Shown here: positions 11,901 to 25,626 of the stretch, in pieces
Layout of the letters: each line of letters begins with the position of its first letter
Numbering within the stretch: the stretch's first letter is position 1
From: Cloeon dipterum
Taxonomy: Eukaryota > Arthropoda > Insecta > Ephemeroptera > Baetidae
Assembly (NCBI RefSeq): GCF_949628265.1
Contig: NC_088788.1
Location: 34,892,335-34,956,334, forward strand
Direction: 5' to 3'
Length of the DNA stretch: 64,000 nt
Position numbers and translations under genes: made by a program
Notes under the pieces: generated by a model
Database searches by the model: none
The model's input: the letters and a program-made list of their open reading frames with translations, nothing else
Told to the model about the DNA's origin: nothing

Positions 11901-13074
11901 TGCAAAGCTTTTCTTTAAAAGATAAATTGTTGTCAGCATTGGCACGTTTAAGGGATTCTAATTTTAACTATCAAACATTAGTGTCATTGATGATGTACAA
12001 ATTTTCACACCTTTTTATGTTCAACTCGAACAAGCAGTGTTCAAGTCCGCAAAATGTTATGTTCAAGTAAATAATAATTTTAATGAACTAGAGTCGTAAA
12101 ACCTATCAGCAAGGCGTAAGTCGGCAATATCATCGTTAATTTACGATTCGACCTACACCAACTTTTGAACGAACGCTAGTCCTTCAATTTATCACGTTTT
12201 TAAAGTGCAAACCGTGATTCTTTGGCAAATAAATTACGTGGCAATTGCGTGCTGATGTTTTTATATGAGTAGGCACTCTATTGTCGACTCCCCAAAATGT
12301 TCGGCAGTCTCGAGAGCTCATTAGAGAGTCACGTGCAATAAGTTGCCAAATGGAGAGACGCGCAATAACACTAAAACATGGAGCGTGGCGGCGGCGGCAG
12401 CGGCGGCGGAGGCATCTGAGGGTTGTGGTCCAAGGCTAGGCTCGTAAAGCGTTTCTCTAAACGCATCTCGTGTCGCGAAAATCAGGCAGATATGAGACAG
12501 AAGGCGGCTGACCCACTATTTCCACACTCGCCGTGTGCATTGGATCACGTAATACAATTTTTCCCAATATGACGGCCAACCGGCTGCTCGTTTGCGAAAG
12601 GCGCCCTGTGACGTGATCGAGCCACCCAGACCCCGCAGACTCACGTGGCGGTGGTGCGCGTGCAAGATTCGCGAGAATTTCCGCGGGAATGTAGCCTACG
12701 TGACTGAGAGTGCGTTTGGAGAGCGATCATCGGCCGATCGGGTTCCTCAAGTGGGATCAAGGTCTTTCGCAAATCGCCTGGAGTTTCCTTGCCTCTCTCT
12801 AGGCCTACCGCTGGACCGAAATGCACTTGGTTTGCGAAACGCGATGACCTTTGTTTTCAAAATTAATAGGACCGGTGCACAAGTAAGATTTCGTATAAAT
12901 CCTTTAGGCCCTTGAGGTGTGATTTGGAGGCTTTCTATTTCTTTGTTAGTTAGAAGGATGCCTCTTCGTTTGTTTGTTATTTGGTTTGGTTGATTAATTG
13001 TGTTTCTCTTAATGCATTTTTTAGTACCGATATGGAAATACGTAATACATATTATGATGAAATATATTCCTATT

Positions 13075-13475
13075 ATAAAGAGGATTGATGCTACAAAAGC
13101 CTGGAAAATGCTTGTTGCAAATGCACGAACTCATCTCTTAGGATTCAGTTGAAGCCAAAATTGACCTAAATATTTGAGAAAAGTGGCTGCAAGGTTAGCT
13201 TTTTAAATGGTATCGACTGTCTCGCTACTTGAAATCTCATTTTGTTTCACAACAGAGTTTCCTTAAAAGGTTTGATACGCTGTTAGACAGATCTTGACGA
13301 GAGAAATCGAAATATGTGGTCAAAGTGCTGTAAATTTGGGAGAAATTTTGAATTTTTACTGTAGCAAGGTCCTTATTTGACTAGAACAAATTGTGTATCG
13401 ATCAACTGCTTTTATTTTATTCAACAATTCAACGATAAATTTTCAATTGTCACCCTCCATCGATTCACTTTAAAA
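13075..13475 (+). repeat. Interspersed repeat family B, copy 3
   Basis: Same order of landmarks as the copy at 8.2 kb, including CTGTAGCAAGGTCC and ATCGATCAACTGC. Confidence 0.75.
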
Positions 13476-14959
13476 TAAGATTTCAGAGGACAGCAAAAAT
13501 TACAACCTTTTTGTAACGAGGAGTACACCAGTGCTTAACATTCGACCACGGTTTTTGTAACGAGATATTTTTCACAATATTTCAGTTCTTATAATTTTGA
13601 GAAATTAATTGTAACTGATAAGTGGTCAAGATGAATAAAGTTGAAAACTTGCAACAAGGAGATGCCCGTTTCTTTTATCACACCAACATGCAATCGTTGA
13701 GTGAGAATTCCATCCAACCAAATATTAAAAAAAAGATTTGCAAATGGCAGAGCTGGAGAGGGGAGGTCTGCATTGTGAAATGTCTAATTTAAAAATCATC
13801 AAAATTAAACGGCCTTAAATTTCAGTAGAAATAAAGCTCAGGTAGCAAAGAAGAATTTAAAATTAAAAATGAAATTTAATTTTAAAAAGACTCTCTTACT
13901 ATTAGCAAAACTGAAAAGCCGTGCCTCCATTGCATTACACAACTTTCTATGCCAAGGCTAACAACTAATCAACCCGTTTGAAATGACCTAAATTGCAGAA
14001 TTTGGCGGAAAAGCTCGTACCTCCAGTAAAGTCGGTGGAAATTTATAACTTCAAAGTATAGGTTGACTTGAATTTCTCTAGCGATTATGAAACCTAAACA
14101 GAATGAGGTCAAACATTTTGCGAATTTCAGTGTCTTCCTGCCATTAATGAATTGCGCCTAGACCACGCAGAATTCTGCGTTCTCCGAGACGGATTTCGCA
14201 TCCTGCCGGCTGACGTGAAGGATTTTTTGGCAATATGATTTAATTGGCGGGTTGCGTGTGCCAAAAGAAGAAACTCATGCATTATTTAAGACGGCAGAAG
14301 ATGCAACATATTAAGTTACATTCCGCGGAGAGACGCACATGCAAATCGAATGATAAGCATTGTCCGACCTTGGCGGCTGTTGATTTTTAATGCAGCCGCG
14401 CGCGCATTGCGAAATCGCGGAGCGCTTCTTGTTAATTCGTCTGCCTAATTATTACGTGCCCGCAAAGGTCTTTCAGCCGAAACCCGAGCTGCCTTGCACC
14501 TTGCACAAAGTGAAAGATTGACAAATGTTATCAACAAGTTAGCATTTCTCCTGTTTGCACAACAAACACTTCTTGTTCGGTGCAAACCCGTTTGGCCGTG
14601 ATTTATGGGAAATGATTTTAATTTTCCGATTTTTGTTCCTCATTTAAACTTTTCAAAATACATGATATTTTTTAATTGGCGCGTGCATTTAGCCGAAAAT
14701 GACAAACAATAAAAATTATAAAAAAATTATAATTGAACGAAATATTGAAAGATCTGTTTTAACGCGAAGTAAAATTTAGAAGCTGAGGCTTAAAATGCTT
14801 ATTTGAAATAATCCAAATGGAAATTCCCGATTAAAAAAAATAAATTGATGACAATCACTATTAACCCATTTAAAAAGAATCAATATATATAATACGCGGA
14901 AGTAATTAAATAATTGTAATGAGATTAACAATAAAAGCTGTAATTTACCTTAAAGATAA

Positions 14960-15230
14960 AGCAACCCGGAGAAGAGCGCGTTGACGCAGTCGTCTAGCTG
15001 GTGCTCACCAAGAAAGGACTGGCTGGAGAGGTGTGCAGCCAAGTGCAAGGTGCCCGTGGATCTAAGAGTGCGACCTGCAGAGGCGAGCGTCCGTTGCCAT
15101 TGCCACCTCCGTGTTGGCTTACCTTGTTGCCCGGTGGAGTTGTGGTGTTCTCCGACAAAGGGGGGGCTTTCGCAAAACTAGCATCTTGGACTTCCTAGCC
15201 TCCTCAACGAGTGCACACAGCCCTTGCTTC
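14960..15230. other. GC-rich island of unknown nature
   Basis: About 270 bp with much higher GC than its AT-rich surroundings. Short plus-strand ORFs (14981-15181 and 15001-15198) overlap in two frames, and neither matches a family I recognise. It could be a degraded transposable-element coding fragment or a non-coding exon. Confidence 0.3.
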
Positions 15231-15734
15231 GTTGGCGTTGATATAAATTGCGTCTTTCTTTGTGACTAGAATCTTCTTTTGTGGTGGCTTGAATCACAAG
15301 TTGTGTTTTCAAAACTTCCAAATTACGAGGTGAAGGAAAGCTTACATAATTTTTTCGATTTCGTCAAACAAATTTGCCTCAAAAGCAAAATATTTGAATC
15401 CGGAAGTAGAGTAATCTTTAACAAAAATTGTTAAAATTATCTAAAATATAAAACATTAGATATCATATAGATTTTGTGCACTCTCCCTTCAATAACAACG
15501 AGCTCGTGACTAGGGTATACGCAGGGTACGTGCAGGGGTAATGCAATGATATACGAAAAAAGTCATATTTTTATTTATTTAAAAATTCAAGCACCTTTAT
15601 TTTCATGCAGACTACACATTAAAATTCAAGGAACGTAAATAAACGATTGGGGAATATCGTACTACACTGCAAATAGTCTGAAAAAACAAAACATTTATCT
15701 TATTTGTGTGCTACAACAAAAACTAATATTGTTC

Positions 15735-16725
15735 CATTTTTGCCAATATTGTTAGCACCGAATCCCAGGTTCTAACACTCAGAATTGCAAAACCTGTGCA
15801 CCATTCGACTCGTCTTAACCTCCCCTAGATAGACAAATTATTTTCAGGGTGGTACAAACTCATCCCCCTTCCACCCCATGCATTGCAGTAACGATAAAAA
15901 TTGCGTCGCTTTGTACTTACAGAAACCTATTCGCTGATCCCTTCTCTCTTAAATTAAAAATTATCTGACCCAAATTCCATTGCCTATCTAGGGGAGGTTC
16001 AGTCGAGTCGAACGATGTGCAGTTTTTGCAATTATGACTGTTAGAATCCAAGATTTAGCGATGTTTATGTTGGCAAAATTCAAAAGTTGTATTTTTGCTA
16101 ATATTGCCACCGCATAAATCTTGGTTTCTAAGCGTCAGAATTGCATAAAATGCACACAATTTGATTCTTTTGGCATCCCCTAGATAGCTGAAGGGTTTTG
16201 AGGGTGATCAACCCTCATCCCCTTCCACCCCATGCATCACAGTAAAAAAAATTTATACCAATTGCGTCACTTTGAAATTTCAGAAACCTATTTAATGATC
16301 ACTACTCTCTTAAATAAATAAAAAAAATACCCCTAACTACCACCATTTACCTTTTATAGAGTGAGAAATGGTTCAAATCAAAATCATACATTTCATTGCA
16401 ATTTTACTAATCAATTTTTTCTGCGGAGATAGAAAAAAGGTGAATCGTGATTGATGAGCGATTAGATCACCCCCAAAACCCATTGGCTATCTAGGGAAGG
16501 TTGAAACGAGTCGAATGGTGCGCAGTTTGTATAATTCTGATGATTCAACCCCGAAATTAAGCGATGACAATGTTGGCAAAAAATGAAGTTTTTAACTTTT
16601 GTTGATATTGCCAAGGCCTAATCATTGCGCTCGGTTAGGCGGTTAAAAAACATATTCCTGAAGCTTTAATAGTTTTTACTTATGATGCAAACCTAAATAT
16701 CCCAATAATTGATCATTGACTTACC
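15735..16725. repeat. Foldback (inverted-repeat) element, tandem dimer 1
   Basis: Two successive foldback units. Unit 1 has arms at about 15735-15838 and 15970-16080; unit 2 at about 16090-16190 and 16475-16588. Each arm pair is inverted: left arms carry GACCTCCCCTAGATAG-type blocks, right arms the complement CTATCTAGGGGAGGTT followed by GAGTCGAA. Between the arms is a conserved centre (CCCTTCCACCCCATGCAT). No transposase ORF, so a non-autonomous foldback/MITE-like element. Confidence 0.75.
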
Positions 16726-18744
16726 TTTTTCTATCCACAATTCTCTAAAAATAACATAGGTAAATTTTTCCCACAAAAACAATTTTATGTTTAGTTTCCA
16801 ACCTAAGACAAGTACAGGTTTCCAGAGATTTTCAAATATTCATGATTATTTTTTCATGTTGGCAAACATAATGTAGATGGTCAAATGTCATGTGTGAAGA
16901 AATCGAAAAAGCTCTGACGAAGGAACCGTTAACTGGTTTAGACTGCACAGGCCAATAATTTTCGTCTATGTTATGGTTGCACAATTATCGGTGTCGTATA
17001 ATAATGGATAGCGTGATTTTCAGGGCGGTGGTCGGCTAGCTGCTGGATCTGTTGCATTAATACGTGTGCGGTATTCACCTTGGGGCAACATTTGTGTATC
17101 TAAGGCAAGCGCATGCACCAATTTTCCTCAAATTTTCGGATCTCGCGCGACAAAACCTTCACCTTAATGCTGTAATTGCCCAGCGTTTCCTTTGCGTCGC
17201 AGAGCAATTATCACGGCAGTTGCGGAGACGGGCGAATTAAAATCATGAGTTTAGCACACACACAAGTAGCAATTCTCAATTATCAAGGAAAGTGCGGTTG
17301 GTTAATTCAGTCAAAAAACGTACCTGCACACATGAAATCTCAGGGCCACGTGCACCATAACCGCACACAAGACTTTCCTCTCTTCTGGAGAAGACAATTA
17401 AAATTGTCATTGAGTCTTCAACAATGTTTTATTATCTTCTTGCAAGAAAAAAAATAAAAAATAGCCCTGCTCTCCAAATGGCATTTTGCAAACCTTTATT
17501 TAAATAGCATCCCACGCGAAATGTGTTGAAATCTTTAATTTTCCGTCTTTTTTATAGCGTAATGTATTACCGGTTTAAACATTGACGCAAAAGCAATAGC
17601 TAAGTTATCGCATTTACTTGATGTTGTTCTCGAGATAGACTTGTTTTGATTATGCAAATTCAACAGCATTAGCGCTGACCTGCGCCTTTGAGTTGCTGCA
17701 GAATGCTCAAATGTAGAACATTGCAGCTCTCAAAATAACTTTCATATTGAGCAACAGGTTGCTGCATCGGCAGTCTGTGAATGGCGAGTCAGCTGGATTT
17801 TTTTGGATGCCAAAGTTAGGCCACCGGGTTACTCCTCAGTTGAGCCGGTTGCCTACGTGCGAGGCGTTTAAAAATGTGTAAAAATATTGGACACTCCAAC
17901 GCTCTCTCTGAGAAAGCTAATTCACTACTTGGAAACACACTCGGAAGTTTTAGTCATTCTTTCGAGGAATGCAATTGAGGAAAGATCTCTGCTACATGTC
18001 TGATACATTGACTTAATTAATTAAATAAATTAAGGTCATGCTGAAATTTACTCGCAACAATTTACTAACTTTCAACTGACTTTTGACAGCAAATATTAAA
18101 AAAAATTAATTAATGCAATTAGGGGGTTAAAATAGAAGTTAAATAGTTACTATATATTCAGGGATGTGTTTAAAATCCAAACACAAAAAAATCAACGATG
18201 ACTCGTTTGGTATTTGTTTGTATTTAAAGGGGTTGTTAAGGGGTTCTTTGGAGGTTGTATGGCCGCAGTCTGACTTTTGCAACAAATTTGCTGAGAGGGC
18301 TGAGAGAAAGGTTCACATAAATAACAAGTATTCATTTTTCAGTTCAATGGAGGGTGGATAAATAAAACAAATGCCTTATTGCTAACGTCTATAAGTTTAT
18401 TTGCGCATGGATGAAAACAAGATAAAGTATTATGCGTAAATATCAATATAGTACAAACATAATATGTCTCAGGACATAGTTGATCAAGAGCACTTCATAA
18501 AATATTTAAATTTACATCAGCGTTCTGATACAACACGGTCTGGCTTACTTTCTAGGTAACTAGCGTGTTATATGTTGGTAATCGGGAAGTTTCACAGAAA
18601 ACATTTTATTTACAAATGGACCCTGACGAGATGGCATAATTAAGAAAATATTCAAGGCGATTCATTTTAATACTAATTTTCAGAATGGCAAGAACGCAAA
18701 ATATCAGTGATTGTTGAGCAATATGATGTTCAATACGAGTTACA

Positions 18745-18750
18745 TTTATT
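18745..18750 (-). terminator. Candidate poly(A) signal of ELO-D
   Basis: AATAAA on the minus strand about 270 nt past the ELO-D stop. Confidence 0.4.
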
Positions 18751-19017
18751 ATTGACAAGTAAGACGCAGGGGCAAAGGGTTTCGACGTTTGTAATTTGCT
18801 AGGAACACTTCTTGCTAGCGCGAAAACGCGGGCAATTTTTGGTCCAGTGAGCCTGTTTTTGACGAGCAGCAGGGGAGACGCAACAACTATAATCCGCTTT
18901 CAAAACGGATTATTTGGTAGTGTAGGAAACTATAAAAATCGTAGGATGAAACATACTGTGTGTTTAAAGTTTTTGGTGTTTGTATGTAATAAAATGTGTA
19001 TTTTCGTGTGTGTGATT

Positions 19018-22000
19018 TTAGTCGAGCTTGGAATTGGGCGAGTAGCACGCAGAAATCATGTACGAATTTCCGTTTTGGTGCACCCCATTGGTTCCGTTCT
19101 TGTGCACCCCGTTGGTGCCGTTCGTGTGCACGCCGTTGGACACCTTTCCGTTGGTCTGAGCCGGCTTCCTGTACGCCTGCCGGTAGAAGTCGTTGAACAG
19201 GTAGAAGAAAATGAGCGTGTTCGGTGCCAGGAAGATGAAGGCCACCTTGGGGTAGGTGCAACTCGGCTGCAAAATCAGCAGTGTGTGCACCAACACCATC
19301 AAGAACTGGATCTGCAAGTAATAGAATGATTAATGTTTTGTAACGAAGTTGCAATACAATTTATTCTTTTTTCTTCTTCCTTGAAACTCAATTAAGTTTA
19401 ATGTTTAATCAGCCTATAGTATTATTTCAACTAATAGGATTTTATTGAAGTTGAGTAATATTTAGAGAACTGCAATTTTTTTTGTTAAGCGTTCCAGGAA
19501 TTTTTATCCAACAATTCAATTTTAAAGATCAGACTTATGAAGTTTAGTCGACAGAAGTTTTATATAGAAATGTTTAATGAGACCCATGTTTTGATTTTAA
19601 ACTGGCGTCTTAAAATTAACCTACAGTAAAATTGGATACAGTAAAACCGCCAAAAATGCTGACAAATGCATTTTTACTTCTGGGTTTTAGCAATTTCTTG
19701 CGCAAAAGGGTATGTACAAGTATTTTTTCTTTTTTATGTTATTCCATCAATATATATTAATGCAAGTATTTAATCTTATAATCAGGCTGATTTTTAACAA
19801 TCATTGCATGATATTTAATGGTTTGCAGTCTAACAATATAAATAAATTTTCTAGAATGAAACAAAAATTGCTCTAAATGCGTATTTTTTGTCTAGTCGAA
19901 TAATTGACCAATACGTTAAACTTTCCGGTTTATTGAATAGAGTTGTCGTTAAAAAAATAAAAACAATTTTACTAACCACGTCATAGCATCTAGGAAAAAT
20001 ATCCGAAAAAGGACAGATGGGTTACCGTTTTTTAAAACGGCAGCACTTTCATGAACTTTATCCCCAAGAACCAAACTTACTCGTCCAATTATTCACTGTT
20101 TATATTTTGCAACAATATTTAATCAGCTATAGCTTCAAATTTCTGGGTTTAAGACAGCAAATGGAAATTAATCAAACGTGGGCAAATTTTGAGATGCGCG
20201 CGATCCAACGAATCGGTAAAATTGCAGCAGCGGGTAAAAGTTTCCCCCCACTAAAGTTTGTTAGTCACCACCTAATAAATAATCCATAATTGTAAGGTCT
20301 GCATCCGCTTCACTTGCAGTTATTAAGTAATTAAAAAATAATCTTAAAATTCAAGCAGCGTAAAATGAGAGGAAATTGAATTATATACCATTTGCATCCT
20401 GGTGAGGTATCTCTTCCACCACAGGTATTTCTGCATGTGAGGCCCAAAGGCAGACAGCATGTAGTAGGTGTACATGACGACGTGGACGAACGAGTTAAGC
20501 AGTCCCAACATGGTGCCGTGGCCACCTGAAGATTTTTTTTCAGCATTTTTCATTTAAATAAATTCGATGCAAACCTGGCATGTATCTGGTGCCTCCCCAC
20601 GAGATGCCGACCATGCTGACGTGGTGGTACAGATGCAGGAACGACACCTGATTGTTCTTCTTGCGCAAAACGAAGAAAACCTGCAAATGTAAATTTTGAT
20701 GAGGCCCCAGAGACGTACATTATCGTTTGGCAGCAATTTCAAATCATCTGATTGCGATCTCGCGATCTTTCTTTTGTTGCTCTCGCGAGGCCTGCTTTTG
20801 AGCCGAGTGACGTCAGCTGCTGTAATATTTTTTAAAGGTCTGCGGCAACCGAAACAATGGCAAGTTGCAATTCTTTTTGCCAAGTCGTAATTAGGTACGG
20901 CTGGATTTTCCACTCGGGGCAAAAAGGGTATTGCGAAAAAGACTGCAGGCGGAGGTGTAATTTGAGCACCACGCCTCTCTTTCAATTGAACCAGGCTGTA
21001 TAGAGGCGCAGGTGAAAAAATTATGTAATTCATCCATCACTGTCAACCCTTGATTAGCAAAAAGCGTTTTTATTCATCTTCTTCTTGTCGTTATAAAACC
21101 AAAGATGAGTTGCCTTGAACTTACCGTGTCCAACAAATCGACCAGCTTGCAGATGAAGTACAGCCAAACTGCTCGCGCCATCTGAAAATTAAAATTAAAT
21201 CAAAACTCGATTTTCGTGCCGAGGGGAACTCCAAATTTCAGACAAAAAACTCGTCTCATCTCGCTGCTCTCGCAAACTTGGCTAATAACCTTGTCTGTTG
21301 CATAAGTGTAGCACTTGCGGTTTTTCGCATGTTTGCTCACGGTCCAAAAAAAATCAGTAAGACGTGTGTGATTTGGATTCAACGTAGGCTCTTTTTTAAA
21401 TCTAAAGCTGACTTATAGGCCCCCTGAATGGAACTATTCTGACTCCAAATTATTTTATAAAATGGATTAAATTGTGCAAATTTGTAACAATTTTTAAAAC
21501 AAACATTTATTTCCTGACAATTAAGCCAACAATAATTATTTTATTAAATAAAACGGGCGTCCCCAGTGGTTCACTTCAGGGGGCATCTGATGACTAGGAG
21601 ACATTGCAAAAAAATCATGAAAAATTTAGAATATTTAAAAGAAATTGGAACTTGGACTATTATATTTTTTTAAAACAGGTAATTGGATTTAATCACATTT
21701 AAACAAAGCATTTTAGTGATTTTTTCCATAAATTTAAAGTGCAATCACTCTAACATGAATAAAATTACATAAAAAACAATAATTTTTCCTACAATATGCG
21801 CACAAAAATCTATACTTGCCCTCATGGCAGTTGGGCTCGTGGACGGATCCATCGGCTGGCAAGTCCAGTCGTAGCCGTTGGCCCATCCACCCTGCAGACC
21901 CTGCGCAAAATTGATCTCAATTATAGAAAATTCGCCTTTTTTTGCCTCTTTCCGTCGTTACCTCGTAGAAAATGAATGCGCTGAAAATGACTTGGGTGAA

Positions 22001-22589
22001 GTTGTAGAAGATGATGGTGTTGCGAAGATCAAACGGCTTGCGGTCCCTCATCAACCAGGGGCCGACCCTTGTGCAGAAGGGCAGATACATGAACAGCACC
22101 AGGATTGAGATGTAGCCGGGCGACTCCATCAGAAACCAGTCTTTTGTTCGGTAATCTGCAACAAAATTGAATTTCCACGGTCAATTGGTGACAGTTTCAT
22201 GCTCGGCTTGGCGTGCAAGTGCAATTATTACACATTGGTCTTTTCATTGTACTTGAAGAGGTTGGTGCAAATTCAGTATTTCTGGCCAAAATTAAACAAA
22301 AATAATGTATTGAAAGGATAAAGAGGTGTGAGTCATTTCATTCAAACAACTATCCAGACGACCTTCAACTTTCATTTGTCGCATGACCTTCGAAAATTAG
22401 GTCGCAACTGTCATTGTGAATTTTTCTTCACAGGTAATTAAGCATTCATTTTCAAATGTTCGACAAATTTGTGGAGAAACTTAATTACCAAATAGACTTA
22501 CCGGGAGGTATCGCAAGACCGTTCCATATCCATCTGTCCAACGTTGCGACGACTGGACCCGACGTTGACAAAAGTGGATTGTAGCCCAT
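19018..22589 (-). CDS. ELO-D: very-long-chain fatty-acid elongase, 318 aa, with Asn-Gly repeat tail
   Basis: Coding exons: 22589-22502, 22155-21962, 21900-21820, 21181-21125, 20680-20575, 20525-20389, 19311-19018; 957 nt. Starts [20 protein letters not shown]; the extended N-terminus makes this the longest complete member. Motifs: [37 protein letters not shown] (Asp replaces the usual Glu of KxxExxDT), [29 protein letters not shown] and TRMQMIQF. The last exon adds a long tail with three NGVHxNG repeats, ending SKLD. Intron 3 uses a GC donor (AGG|GCAAGT, 21819). TTTCAG directly precedes the ATG, so the first coding exon probably begins at a splice acceptor and a 5'UTR exon lies upstream, possibly ending at 25627. 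Confidence 0.93.
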
Positions 22590-24054
22590 CTGAAAGCCAA
22601 AAAGACGGAAATTTCAGCAACTGTCCTAATTGATGATTTCACGTACGACACCGGCAAAGGTGCTTTCTCTTGACGGTCAAAAATGGTATGCCTCTATAAA
22701 TAAACTGCTCTTTACCGTGTAGGAACAATAAAATTTCGAATTTGTACCAATCAGTTGCCACAAAAAGGGGGGAAATCGCGTGTTTATTTCTATAATGCTC
22801 TATAAATTCCTCGAGTTTGCTGCCGAGAAGAGCGACCACCAATTGGCACAACAAGCAACACGCGAATCTGAGCATTTCCTAAGCGCCAAAATCCAAGTCT
22901 TTGCTATTTCCTGCCTACGGGAGACGAGAAGAAAGTTTTTCAGAGCTGCTGAAATTTATTAGCGTGTGCCGCAAGAGAGGATGATGAAGGAGCCGTTTAC
23001 AGCGCACAACTTTCATTTTCGACGCCCGAAAATCTCGAGCTGCACACACGTGGGTCAGGTCTCCGCCGCCGCACCATTTCTCACCGCCTCTTAAATTATA
23101 TAACGCGGTGGTTCACGAGTTCTGCAAGACCATCACTTGTGACCTTAATATTTTGCGTTCCTTTTGAGGCCACTTGCAGCTCTCATTCATTATTTGACTA
23201 GCATTCGAGATTTCCGATGAAGCTTTGTGTTCTGAACTGCCAACAAATGGCACCACCGCATTCTTGCATTTTTAATGCTCTTCCGTGGCGATTCCTCTGT
23301 GCATTCAGCCTTTAAAATGATTTCAATTGATGTGCTAAAAACCAAAATTGGTCCAACTAATCGTCATAGAAATATGATGAGCAATTCTTTTGATGTACAA
23401 AAATCCTTCCCGACGTTTCTGCGGCGATTTGCTAGACTGATTTTTTTCAGCTCATCAAAAAGCAAATAATTTTAAGATCAAAATAACAGGATTGAGTCTT
23501 AAATCGTAACGGAAGTGAATTAAACTCGTAATAATACGGTGTCATCATCTCCAAACACTAAACTGGCGAAATAACTATAAACTTTTACAACATTTAATGT
23601 GGTTTGAACCGCTCATCCTGATCTAAAGCCACAACACGAATATTTTTAAAAGCTTTTTTTACAAAGATCTTTAAAATTTTAGCGATGGAAAAAGATTCTG
23701 CGTCGCTCAAGGTGATAGGAGTTCGTTCAGATGGTGTTTTTGTGTGTTAGGTAATGGTTTTTATGAGCGTGATGGGTGGTGGTGGGATAGAATCCTAGAA
23801 ATCGCACCGCAGCACACGCAAACACGTGTGTCTCTTTCACATTAACTCCATAAAGCGAGCAAAAAAATGATGAAACTTCGCGTGTGAATTTGCCTTTTAA
23901 TTATCAATCCAGCTGGCACGTGTTCGCGACGAGAAATTTACAAAGCGTAGCAATAATACTGGCTTATTTTCTATTGGTTTATATACATTATACTTTCAAA
24001 TTTATTTATGACAGAGAGTCCACCAATTAAGAACATTTTTGTTTTATTGACTAT

Positions 24055-24400
24055 AGAAAGTAGCTAATTGAGTTTATTGTTTGTGAAATTCAGCAACAGT
24101 TTATTACTACAAGAACCGAGGAATAGTTAAATTATGCAAATGTCTCGATTTATTCGCTAGATTTCGATCCATCTCGTCGCAACCTATCCAACTGTTTGCG
24201 GATTTCGAGGAAAAATTCCCTAAATTGTGAAATAAATCATGATTTTAAGAAGGGAGACAGTGCTTGATTTGCATTCAAACTTTAGAGCCGATTTTCTCAA
24301 AAACCTTGGAAATATTTAGCACATTCCCCAAATTTTAGCTTCATTGTTTCGTCTTTCTAATATTAATAGCCGTAAACGAAGCAATGAAAGATTTTCATAG
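24055..24400 (+). repeat. Interspersed repeat family C, copy 2
   Basis: Landmarks: TTCAGCAACAGTTTATT, CGATCCATCTCGTCGCAAC, TCGAGGAAAAATTCCCTAAA, GGGAGACAGTGCTTGATT, GAGCCGATTTTCTCAAAAA. Confidence 0.75.
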
Positions 24401-25199
24401 CTTTATGCGCACATCCGTTTTCCTCCCACGCATGGAATTCTGTGGCGCGAAGAAATAAACCTTGACTCTAATGGAGACGCAAATCATCCGCTATTAATTA
24501 ACACCGTCGTATTATTTACAACAAAACGCGAATGGACTGGTCAAATATTGACACGTCGGTATAGGCTGAGAGAGCAAAGAATCCGTTAAAAGCCTCTCAG
24601 AAAGGGAATCGGAGAACGCGAGCTTAGTGTTTTGCAAACATGCATAATCCCGCGGCGTGAGCAGGCTGATCGTATCATTTCTGCTCATTCGGTGGCACTC
24701 ACGCCAATTACCTAATGACAAAGCGCCGAGGGAAACAATGGCACGGGCGTGCCTACGTATTAAAAAAGCCGGCAGCCCGAGAGTGACAATAATAATTGCA
24801 TTGTCTCGAATACACTCGCGGTGTCTGACAAAAGCACTCTGGCGGGCTGGTGGCACGCGTCGCATCTATTATATGCACCGCCGACGTTTCTTTGTGCCAA
24901 TTTGTGTGAGTGAGAAGTGTTATTTCGTGCACGACGCCGCCAACAAACATACGCTGACTTGCATTTCCACGGAGAATTCAATGATTGTGCGCGCGCTCGT
25001 TAGCACTATTAACTATTATGAATGGATGGCTCCTTTTCAACCAGCTCTTGTAACTAAACGACCACTTTTCCGCTGTTTACCTCCAGCAAATAATAGTTAT
25101 AATCCAGCGTACATCTCATTTGACTGTTGCACTGCTGCAAAAGATCAAAATTTAAACACAAAGAGTACATATATATTATAGAGCCTTAAAGGCCAATTA

Positions 25200-25530
25200 G
25201 TAAGAATATTTTAACGCATTGTTGAGTTCAGTGAGTTTATTGGATGTGAAATTTAGTGACAATTTATCTCTACAGGGCGTAATAATGAAATCAGGACCAA
25301 GGGAACAGTTAAATTTCAGATTTAGCCCAATTTCTTGAAAAAATAAATTGTTTTTCGCTTGATTTTGAGGAAAAAGTCGCTAAATTGAGAAATAAATCTT
25401 AGTTTTAGAGTAGGGAGACAGTGCTTCATTGGCATGCAAACCTTTGAGCCGATTTTCTCAAAAAAATAAAAGGCAACATTGTAAATTTTGAATTTAAATT
25501 GTAATAAAGGTCTCATTTTGCCCAAATTTC
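25200..25530 (+). repeat. Interspersed repeat family C, copy 3
   Basis: Shares GGGAGACAGTGCTTCATT and GAGCCGATTTTCTCAAAAA with copy 2. The middle (CGTCGCAACCTATCC region) is deleted relative to it. Confidence 0.7.
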
Positions 25531-25626
25531 TCTTAAACTTAAATTTCAAGAACGTTCCCTTTCCAACAATTTTGATGATATTATAAATAAAAAAATTTCA
25601 CTCAGCTTTGTACGAGCGAAACTCAC

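Larger units (their letters stand above)
9427..19017. other. 9.6-kb intergenic region between ELO-C and ELO-D
   Basis: No gene recognised. It holds a CGAA microsatellite, a GACT microsatellite, a family-C repeat, a GGC-rich stretch near 12.39 kb, a family-B repeat, an unexplained GC-rich island (14.96-15.23 kb) and a foldback-element dimer. The remainder is AT-rich sequence. The far upstream 5'UTR of ELO-C could lie in its left part. Confidence 0.6.

Noticed and set aside
18796-19354. Long ORFs on both strands over the end of ELO-D
   Set aside because: Shadows of the ELO-D last exon in other frames; only the frame with [10 protein letters not shown] and the family YPK block is consistent.
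20017-20289. 90-residue plus-strand ORF in ELO-D intron 6
   Set aside because: No family resemblance, intronic and antisense to ELO-D.
23095-23110. TATATAA sequence upstream of ELO-D
   Set aside because: Nearly symmetric, with no initiator or exon convincingly linked on either strand.
24657-25181. 174-residue plus-strand ORF
   Set aside because: No recognisable domain, odd composition, and no supporting splice or promoter signals. It lies in a repeat-bearing gap and is probably chance.
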